This document shows positions 1-5,281 of a DNA stretch of 8,808 nt, piece by piece. Source of the stretch: Comamonadaceae bacterium (GTDB taxonomy: Bacteria > Pseudomonadota > Gammaproteobacteria > Burkholderiales > Burkholderiaceae_C); the NCBI GenBank assembly GCA_024642025.1, contig JAHEBY010000086.1:1-8808 (forward strand), given 5' to 3'. Position numbers and translations under genes: made by a program. The notes beneath the pieces were generated by a model. That model did no database searches. It worked only from the letters and a program-made list of their open reading frames with translations, and was not told the DNA's origin. Numbering within the stretch: position 1 is the stretch's first letter; each line of letters starts with the position of its first letter.

Positions 1-106
1 CCGTTCGCCACTCGCCACCAGGATTGCTCCCGTGCTGCCGTTCGACTTGCATGTGTAAGGCATGCCGCCAGCGTTCAATCTGAGCCAGGATCAAACTCTA
101 TAGTTC
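1..106 (-). rRNA. rrs: 16S ribosomal RNA, 5' end (partial, runs off left edge)
   Basis: Read on the minus strand, this is the start of a bacterial small-subunit rRNA. The universal 27F primer site (AGAGTTTGATCCTGGCTCAG) occupies 99 down to 80. It is followed by the conserved ATTGAACGCTGGCGGCATGC and then the V1 region ending in GTGGCGAGTGGCGAACGG. Placing the A of AGAGTTTG at E. coli position 8 puts the mature 5' end near 106. Only about 7 % of the gene is inside the window. The V1 sequence is of the kind seen in Burkholderiales, especially Comamonadaceae, but so short a piece cannot fix the genus. The gene is transcribed away from uup and is driven by the promoter zone at about 340-600. Confidence 0.98.
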
Positions 107-121
107 GATCTTGAATTTTTT

Positions 122-133
122 GCTCTTTCGAGC
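122..133 (-). other. rrn leader hairpin with GAAA tetraloop
   Basis: On the minus strand GCTC-GAAA-GAGC forms a 4-bp stem closed by a GNRA tetraloop, followed by an A-rich run. It lies only about 16 nt upstream of the mature 16S 5' end. This places it in the pre-rRNA leader, where it may help position processing of the 16S precursor. The pairing is visible in the sequence; the role is inferred. Confidence 0.5.
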
Positions 134-154
134 CACTCATAAATTGGAATTGAC

Positions 155-178
155 GTGAGATTTATTTCTAAATATCAC
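155..178 (-). other. rrn leader hairpin, 10-position stem with GAAA loop
   Basis: Arms GTGA-T-ATTTA and TAAAT-C-TCAC pair on the minus strand at nine of ten positions, with one internal mismatch, around a GAAA loop. The site sits in the transcribed leader of the 16S precursor. In many bacteria the leader also pairs with the 16S 3' flank to make an RNase III stem. That partner is outside the window, so this local fold may be an alternative or transient structure. Confidence 0.5.
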
Positions 179-203
179 ATCTTTTTTACTTCATGAGCGT
201 TTG

Positions 204-245
204 CAAGTCTATTAAGACTTGGTTCCGAAGAACTTGGCAATTGCC
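204..245 (-). other. Tandem rrn leader hairpins (7-bp stem, UUCG tetraloop stem, 10-bp palindrome)
   Basis: Three inverted repeats lie side by side in the 16S leader. Positions 204-221 are a perfect 7-bp stem (CAAGTCT/AGACTTG) with a 4-nt loop. Positions 222-233 read GTTC-TTCG-GAAC on the minus strand, a 4-bp stem closed by the very stable UUCG loop. Positions 236-245 are the perfect palindrome GGCAATTGCC. Their density, with almost no spacing, is typical of a structured pre-rRNA leader. Their individual functions are unknown. Confidence 0.5.
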
Positions 246-269
246 TTCAAACGCCCACGCTTATCGGCT

Positions 270-312
270 GTAAATTTTTAAGGATCCATTAAAAAGACTT
301 TATCTTTTTAAT
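270..312 (-). promoter_or_regulatory. Candidate rrn antitermination boxB-boxA
   Basis: On the minus strand a perfect 10-bp stem with a 5-nt loop (288-312, arms ATTAAAAAGA and TCTTTTTAAT) is followed at once by GGATCCTTAAAAATTTAC (270-287). In E. coli rrn leaders a boxB hairpin precedes boxA (TGCTCTTTAACA), which loads NusB-S10 for antitermination. The order and placement fit that arrangement here, but the boxA match is only about half of its positions. The identification therefore rests on position and on the CTTAAAAA core. The hairpin is A/U-rich, and its U-rich arm could otherwise be mistaken for a terminator. Confidence 0.45.
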
Positions 313-340
313 CGCTTGACCGCAATCAGTCGAGCCTTCT

Positions 341-370
341 ATTTTGACACGATCAATAAAGACCTGTCAA
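341..370 (-). promoter_or_regulatory. Candidate rrn promoter (inner)
   Basis: On the minus strand a consensus -35 TTGACA (365-370) is followed after 18 bp by CAAAAT (341-346), four of six matches to the -10. It lies about 240 bp upstream of the mature 16S and just upstream of the boxB/boxA candidate, a suitable position for an rrn P2-type promoter. The spacer is at the upper end of the normal range. Confidence 0.45.
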
Positions 371-451
371 CCTGTAGGGAATTTAACCTCCCCTGAACCA
401 AGGAAAACTGCTTTGAACCGCTAGCCTTCCTGATATTCAACAGAGCCTCGA

Positions 452-480
452 ATTATATACCGAATTTCTCAATTCAGCCA
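452..480 (-). promoter_or_regulatory. Candidate rrn promoter (middle) with perfect -10
   Basis: A perfect TATAAT lies on the minus strand at 452-457. At a 17-bp spacing the -35 position holds TGGCTG (475-480), which matches the consensus poorly. The -10 is the best in the region and points toward the 16S gene. Activity would need an activator, or recognition that depends mainly on the -10 element. Confidence 0.35.
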
Positions 481-556
481 TCGTTCGAAAATCTTTCCGC
501 CCCTGCTTTCAGTGACGCCAAAACTTGCGGGCCGCGTCAGCAGAGCAGCCTTGCAG

Positions 557-607
557 TTTACATCGGATTTTTGACTCTTGTCAAACGCTTGTAAAAAATT
601 TCTTAAC
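557..607 (-). promoter_or_regulatory. Candidate rrn promoter (outer) with UP-like element
   Basis: On the minus strand a consensus -35 TTGACA (579-584) and TGTAAA (557-562, four of six -10 matches) are separated by 16 bp. The A/T tract at 592-607 falls in the -40 to -59 zone where UP elements bind the RNA polymerase alpha C-terminal domains, as in E. coli rrn P1. The 16S start is about 450 bp downstream. Inferred from sequence only. Confidence 0.45.
571..599 (+). promoter_or_regulatory. Possible uup promoter, overlapping the outer rrn promoter
   Basis: On the plus strand TTGACT (571-576) and AAAAAT (594-599, four of six -10 matches) are 17 bp apart and lie about 120 bp upstream of the uup start codon. 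Both boxes lie within the outer rrn promoter candidate on the other strand. The match is modest, and no better plus-strand pair was seen between 600 and 716. Confidence 0.3.
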
Positions 608-716
608 GGCGCGGCGGTAGGGGCAACGACCTACCAGGCGGACGGTCATTCGCGATCTTGGTGTTAATCTCCCCGCACCTTCAATTCACGCTCGTCTGAC
701 GCGAGGCAAGCATTAC

Positions 717-2612
717 ATGGCAATTTTGACGCTTCTACGCGCGCATCTCGCATATGGTCACGTCGCCCTTCTCGACAACACGGACTTTTCACTAGAGTCA
801 GGCGAGCGAGTTGGCTTGATCGGGCGCAACGGCGCGGGGAAGTCTTCGCTGCTGAAGGTTTTGGCAGCGCTAGAACAACCTGACGATGGCGTTTTGCATG
901 TGCAACAGGGCCTGCGAACTACGTACGTTGCCCAAGAGCCGTTGCTAAACCCCGACATGGATGTTTTCACTACGGTTAGTCAGGGCCTCGGCCGAATCAT
1001 CGAGTTGATTGAGAAGTATTGCTCGGGCGAGGGCGATTTAAATGCGATGCAGAGTGAAATCGAAGCAAACGACGGCTGGAACTGGGAGCAAAGGGTCAAT
1101 GAAACCTTACACCGACTTCAGTTGCAGGGCGATGCGATCGTAGGCGATCTCTCAGGCGGCACCAAGAAGAGAGTGGCTTTGGCTCAGGCCCTGGTCGCTC
1201 AGCCGGACGTTCTGCTATTGGACGAGCCGACCAATCATCTGGATATTGACTCTATCGAATGGCTGGAAACACTATTGGTTGACTTTTCAGGCAGCATTGT
1301 CACTATCACCCATGACCGCAGCTTTCTGGATCGGGTCTCTACACGCATCGTTGAATTGGACCGCGGGCGCCTGAGCTCATATCCGGGAAATTTTGGCCAG
1401 TACCTTATTCAGAAAGAAGACCAGCTCGCACAGGCGGAGGTCATCAACGCCAAAGCCGATAGGCTCCTCGCGCAAGAAGAGATTTGGATACGAAAGGGCG
1501 TGGAGGCGCGTCGAACCCGCAGCCAGAGCCGCATCACGCGACTTGAAGATCTTAGACGTTACCGGGCTGCCCGTCGCGATGCGTTGGGGAGCGTGAAAAT
1601 GGACCTGTCCACCGGAGCGTTGGGCGGAAAGCTCGTGGCAGAGCTGACCGATGTCAACTTTGGGTTCAGCTCGCGCGCCATCGTTAAGCGTTTTACGGGC
1701 ACTATCTTGCGAGGCGACAAAGTGGGTTTAATTGGCCCCAACGGGGCAGGCAAGACCACTTTGTTAAAGCTAATTCTGGGCGAATTGGCGCCAGATAGCG
1801 GCCAGGTTCGGCAAGGCGCCAACCTACAGGTTGCGTATTTCGACCAGATGCGCAACACTCTTGATCTCGATGCCACGCTGGAAAACTTCATCAGTCCGGG
1901 TAGCGAATGGATCGAGATTGGCAACCAACGCAAACACGTCAAGAGCTATTTGACGGATTTTCTGTTTTCACCAGCACGAGCGAATTCTCCCGTTCGATCA
2001 CTTTCGGGCGGTGAGCGCAACCGGCTATTGCTGGCACGATTATTTGCAAGACCGGCTAACGTACTTGTCTTGGACGAGCCCACTAACGATCTGGACATCG
2101 ATACTCTGGAGCTATTGGAAGACCTTCTTCAGAACTATGAGGGCACCGTGTTCCTTGTAAGCCATGACAGGACATTTCTGGATAACGTGGTCACCAGCAC
2201 CCTGGCGTTCGAAGGGGAAGGTCTGTGGAAAGAATATGAGGGAGGAGTCCAGGACTGGTTGCTCCAATCAAGACGCGCGCAGAGTTTTAAGAATGCTATG
2301 TATTTTGAAGCTAATAACTCAATATTGACGGGGGCTAAAGGCCAAAAAGCCACTAAAGAACCTGCTCAACCACGTTTTCCAGCGACGTCTAAGTTGAGCA
2401 CCAGCGACAAGCGCGAGCTGGACCGCCTACCCGACCACATAGAGTCGTTGGAATCCGAGCAAGCGGCACTGCGCCTTGAACTGGCAGACCCCGATTTGTA
2501 CGCTCGTGACCCAAGCCGGGCAACGCAGATATTCAAGAGGGACGCTGTCATTGAGGAAGAACTCCTGACCGCCATGACCCGTTGGGAAGAACTTTCCAGT
2601 CGCCAGCCGTAG
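717..2612 (+). CDS. uup: ABC-F family ATPase Uup
   Basis: This is a soluble, duplicated ATP-binding cassette protein with no membrane segments. It acts in the cytoplasm, where the ABC-F family works on ribosomes; E. coli Uup is also linked to branched DNA and to limiting precise transposon excision. NBD1 has Walker A GRNGAGKSS (36-44), signature LSGG (145-148), Walker B LLLDEP (166-171) and switch His199. NBD2 has GPNGAGKTT (340-348), LSGGE (429-433), VLDEP (451-455) and His483. Between them lies the charged ABC-F linker (about 230-300, with EEIWIRKGVEARRTR). Residues 560-631 form the helical C-terminal domain that separates Uup from other ABC-F members. The length of 631 aa is close to E. 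coli Uup (about 635). GAGG at 703-706 supports the start. Both ATPase sites look intact. It is divergent from the 16S gene and convergent with cheB. Confidence 0.93.
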   Translation: MAILTLLRAHLAYGHVALLDNTDFSLESGERVGLIGRNGAGKSSLLKVLAALEQPDDGVLHVQQGLRTTYVAQEPLLNPDMDVFTTVSQGLGRIIELIEKYCSGEGDLNAMQSEIEANDGWNWEQRVNETLHRLQLQGDAIVGDLSGGTKKRVALAQALVAQPDVLLLDEPTNHLDIDSIEWLETLLVDFSGSIVTITHDRSFLDRVSTRIVELDRGRLSSYPGNFGQYLIQKEDQLAQAEVINAKADRLLAQEEIWIRKGVEARRTRSQSRITRLEDLRRYRAARRDALGSVKMDLSTGALGGKLVAELTDVNFGFSSRAIVKRFTGTILRGDKVGLIGPNGAGKTTLLKLILGELAPDSGQVRQGANLQVAYFDQMRNTLDLDATLENFISPGSEWIEIGNQRKHVKSYLTDFLFSPARANSPVRSLSGGERNRLLLARLFARPANVLVLDEPTNDLDIDTLELLEDLLQNYEGTVFLVSHDRTFLDNVVTSTLAFEGEGLWKEYEGGVQDWLLQSRRAQSFKNAMYFEANNSILTGAKGQKATKEPAQPRFPATSKLSTSDKRELDRLPDHIESLESEQAALRLELADPDLYARDPSRATQIFKRDAVIEEELLTAMTRWEELSSRQP

Positions 2613-2633
2613 TTTCTCCCGGCGTTATTCCCT

Positions 2634-3716
2634 TCAAATCCGATAGCGGTCCGTAGTGGCGTGCAAGCGGCGCAATAGCGCAGGCGCAATATCGGTTAGC
2701 GATAAAACTTCATCAGCAGCCCCGTGCAAAATAGCCTCGCGCGGCATTCCAAACACAACGCATGAAGCCTCGTCCTGGACGAAGTTATAACTGCCCGCAT
2801 CTTTCATCTCGCGCATGGCTTGGGCGCCATCGTTTCCCATACCAGTCAGCATGATGCCAAATGCGTTTCGACCGACTACGGCAGCTGCCGACTTAAAGAG
2901 GACCTCGACCGAAGGCCGATGGCGATTCACGGGCTCACTGTCATCGACCACAGCAACATAATTTGCTCCGCTGCGAGTCAGTCGAAACTGCTTGCCGCCA
3001 GGCGCGATATAGGCGTGACCCGGCAAAATCCGTTCCCCATGTGCGGCCTCTTTCACATTGATTGAGCACAAGGAATCTAACCGTGCTGCGAAACTGGTTG
3101 TGAAGCCAGGCGGCATGTGCTGGGTTACGACAACGGCCGGGGAATCCGCTGGCATCTTGACCAAAACCTCTTTGATAGCCTCCGTCCCGCCAGTCGACGC
3201 ACCAATACAGATCACCTTTTCGGTTGATATGCCTCCCATAACGCGGGCCGAACTCGAAGGAATGTGAGCACTCTTGACATCCGTAGGATGAGATACCGGA
3301 GTTGCACGCGATACGCGAGCCATCGCAGCTACTCGAATTTTGTCCACAATTTGAGCGGAGAGCTCCTGAATACCGTCTGTCAATCCAATTCGGGGTTTGG
3401 CAACAAAATCGACTGCGCCCAGTTCGAGAGCGCGCAACGTCACCTCGGCGCCCTGGGCTGTCAAGGTCGAGATCATCACAACCGGCATTGGGCGCAGACG
3501 CATCAGGCGAGACAAAAACTCTATTCCGTCCATCCGAGGCATTTCTACATCCAGCGTAAGAACGTCCGGGTCAAGGTCGCGAATCATTTCCCGGGCTACG
3601 AGGGGATCGTTGGCGGTCCCAACGCACACCATGTCATTCTGGGCGTTAACGATTTCAGCCAGCAGCTTGCGGACCAAGGCCGAATCGTCCACAACCAGCA
3701 CCCTCGTCTTTGTCAT
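2634..3716 (-). CDS. cheB: Chemotaxis response regulator protein-glutamate methylesterase CheB
   Basis: CheB removes methyl groups from receptor glutamates and can deamidate glutamines, opposing CheR; CheA phosphorylation activates it. The chain from this ATG is 360 aa. The receiver domain (about 4-122) has the acidic pair Asp10-Asp11, phospho-acceptor Asp56 in LTLDVEMPRMDG, and Lys107. After a linker (about 130-165), the esterase domain carries Ser174 (GASTGG), His200 (TQHMP) and Asp296 (GMGNDG). These match the E. coli triad Ser164/His190/Asp286 with a constant +10 shift. The start at 3716 begins MTKTRVLVVDDS, leaves a 16-nt gap after cheD and has AAGG upstream. The reading frame is open further, but that would only add a non-homologous tail inside cheD. 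It is the last gene of the operon and converges on uup. Confidence 0.95.
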   Translation of the reverse strand: MTKTRVLVVDDSALVRKLLAEIVNAQNDMVCVGTANDPLVAREMIRDLDPDVLTLDVEMPRMDGIEFLSRLMRLRPMPVVMISTLTAQGAEVTLRALELGAVDFVAKPRIGLTDGIQELSAQIVDKIRVAAMARVSRATPVSHPTDVKSAHIPSSSARVMGGISTEKVICIGASTGGTEAIKEVLVKMPADSPAVVVTQHMPPGFTTSFAARLDSLCSINVKEAAHGERILPGHAYIAPGGKQFRLTRSGANYVAVVDDSEPVNRHRPSVEVLFKSAAAVVGRNAFGIMLTGMGNDGAQAMREMKDAGSYNFVQDEASCVVFGMPREAILHGAADEVLSLTDIAPALLRRLHATTDRYRI

Positions 3717-3732
3717 TCGCTTACCTTGACTT

Positions 3733-4407
3733 TCAGAAGAGATCCACGGAACCACCAGAGTTCGAACGTGCAACCAGCTGCGCATTGCCGCGGCGTTCTT
3801 CGACCACCAGCGTCTCGGGATGAGTGTGCGCAAGGCGTTTAACAAGCGCCTTTCCGGCTACCGGGAAGAAACATACCTTTCGGGGGTGAATATCCATTAC
3901 GTCTTTCGATACAACGGCGATGCGTTCAGTGGACAGAAAGTCCAGCACAAACGACGTGTTTCTCTCGCCGACATTCATTGATGTAAATCCAGCCATCACT
4001 TGGGCTCCGCCGAACACCTTCGCTTGCATGGTTTCCCGTCGGGCACCCAATTTTTGCAGTTCGTTAATCAGCAGCTCCATGGCATAGGAGCCATAACGGC
4101 CACCGCCTTCAGCCCCATCACCATCGGGTAGCATGAAATGATTCATGCCCCCGACGCGGGCACTTGAATCCCAGATACAGGCAGAAATGCATGAACCAAG
4201 CACCGTCATAACCACCAAATCATCTTTGGACACGAAATACTCGCCCGGCAGCACCTTGACGGCATCGTACTGAAAGTGGTGATCCCGATAAAAAAACGAT
4301 GCCTCACCTGGCTTTCGCGCTCGCTCCTTGAGGGAGTCAATGCGCGAAGCACCTGGCAATAGAGCACCGGCATTGCCTTTAAGGGTAGACGACTGGGTAA
4401 GGTTCAT
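3733..4407 (-). CDS. cheD: Chemoreceptor glutamine deamidase CheD
   Basis: CheD deamidates specific glutamines of chemoreceptors to glutamates, creating methylation sites; in Bacillus and Thermotoga it also partners the phosphatase CheC. From ATG 4407 the product is 224 aa. Catalytic Cys73 lies in LGSCISACIWD and His90 in GGMNHFMLP, 17 residues apart as in Thermotoga CheD (Cys27, His44). Other hallmarks are YGSYAMELLINEL, KVFGGAQVM, NVGERN and the late GKALVKRL. The start lies 4 nt after the cheR stop with no clear Shine-Dalgarno, which suggests translational coupling. An ATG at 4425 would add six residues and overlap cheR by 14 nt. The chain ends in GSVDLF, nearly the same as the end of the 147-aa protein at 7892-8335. 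No cheC is visible. Confidence 0.94.
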   Translation of the reverse strand: MNLTQSSTLKGNAGALLPGASRIDSLKERARKPGEASFFYRDHHFQYDAVKVLPGEYFVSKDDLVVMTVLGSCISACIWDSSARVGGMNHFMLPDGDGAEGGGRYGSYAMELLINELQKLGARRETMQAKVFGGAQVMAGFTSMNVGERNTSFVLDFLSTERIAVVSKDVMDIHPRKVCFFPVAGKALVKRLAHTHPETLVVEERRGNAQLVARSNSGGSVDLF

Positions 4408-4411
4408 AGCA

Positions 4412-5257
4412 CTACAAACGTTCATAGACCGTTTTGCCGCGCAAAACGAACATATCCCGTGATTCACTAAAATTTTCAGAATGGCCTGCAAATAGCATCC
4501 CACCTGGCTTCATCACGCGATGAATCCGCTGCAACACTTGGCGCTGCGTTGCGCTGTCAAAGTAGATCATCACGTTTCGGCAAAAGACAATGTCAAATGC
4601 GTCTTTGAAAGGCCAACCATCCTTGATCAAGTTGAGATTCAGAAATTGCACCGATTGACGCACTTCCGGCTTGACGCTGACAAGACCTTCGTTGTTGCCC
4701 GTCCCGCGCAAGAAGAATTTTTGCAGGCGCACATCGGTCATGCCGTTGAGCCCGTCCATCCGGTATACCCCTTTTTGAGCAGACGCAAGAACCTTTGAGT
4801 CAATGTCGCTTGCGACCAGCTCAAAAGCGGAACGGGAAGCGAGGGACTCTGTGAGCGTAATAGCCAGAGAATAAGGCTCTTCCCCGGTTGACGCGGCATT
4901 GCACCAAACCCGGCAGACACTGCCAGTTGGCCGCGCTTTCAAATACGTCGCCAGAATTTCAAAGTGATGCGGCTCACGAAAAAACGACGTGAGGTTTGTG
5001 GTCAGGGCGTTGACGAACTCCTGCCATTCGGGGCCGTCATGATCCTGCAACCAGTCTAGATATTCGTCAAAGCTTGTATGGCCGGTTTCTCGCAGTCGTC
5101 TCGACAAGCGACTGTAGACCATCGCATGCTTCCCATCATGCAGGTTAATACCCGCACGATGGTAGATCAGGGACTGAATGCGGTCGAAATCCGCCCCTGT
5201 CCAGGCAAACTCACTGGTTTGATTCGCAACAGTCGCAAGATTGGCCTTTACTCCCAT
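4412..5257 (-). CDS. cheR: Chemotaxis protein-glutamate O-methyltransferase CheR
   Basis: CheR transfers methyl groups from S-adenosylmethionine to receptor glutamates during adaptation. With the ATG at 5257 the product is 281 aa, normal for the family. The N-terminal helical domain (about 15-85) contains the basic stretch YSRLSRRLRE. The family signature NLTSFFRE is at 88-95. The SAM-binding core has CNAASTGEEPYS (119-130), Asp151 in ASDID, and FCRNVMIYF (225-233). It ends with KPGGMLFAGHSEN. AGGA stands 6 nt before the ATG. An in-frame TTG at 5281 directly after the cheA stop is possible but less likely. It lies 24 nt downstream of cheA. No tetratricopeptide or CheB fusion is present. Confidence 0.95.
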   Translation of the reverse strand: MGVKANLATVANQTSEFAWTGADFDRIQSLIYHRAGINLHDGKHAMVYSRLSRRLRETGHTSFDEYLDWLQDHDGPEWQEFVNALTTNLTSFFREPHHFEILATYLKARPTGSVCRVWCNAASTGEEPYSLAITLTESLASRSAFELVASDIDSKVLASAQKGVYRMDGLNGMTDVRLQKFFLRGTGNNEGLVSVKPEVRQSVQFLNLNLIKDGWPFKDAFDIVFCRNVMIYFDSATQRQVLQRIHRVMKPGGMLFAGHSENFSESRDMFVLRGKTVYERL

Positions 5258-5281
5258 ACGGTGTCCTATCGCTACGCGCAA

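Noticed and set aside
121..130. TGCTCTTTCG on the plus strand resembling boxA
   Set aside because: It points away from the rRNA gene and is simply one arm and loop of the GAAA hairpin at 122-133.
288..312. A/U-rich hairpin read as an intrinsic terminator of the rrn transcript
   Set aside because: It lies upstream of 16S within the leader, has an A/T-only-like stem rather than a GC-rich one, and is followed by a boxA-like site, so an antitermination element is more plausible.
3264..3842. 192-codon plus-strand open frame antisense to cheB and cheD
   Set aside because: It lies opposite two clear genes, its product shows no recognisable domain, and it is rich in His, Arg and Ser as expected for the reverse of a real gene.
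3717..3845. N-terminal extension of CheB to 403 aa
   Set aside because: The extra 43 residues overlap the end of cheD in another frame and have no receiver-domain homology. The ATG at 3716 has a ribosome site and gives the standard receiver start.
4408..4503. N-terminal extension of CheD to 256 aa
   Set aside because: These residues are the end of cheR read in another frame. Starts at 4407 (preferred) or 4425 fit the operon spacing.
5258..5281. TTG start for CheR directly after the cheA stop
   Set aside because: It lacks a ribosome site, while the ATG at 5257 has AGGA 6 nt upstream. Not fully excluded.
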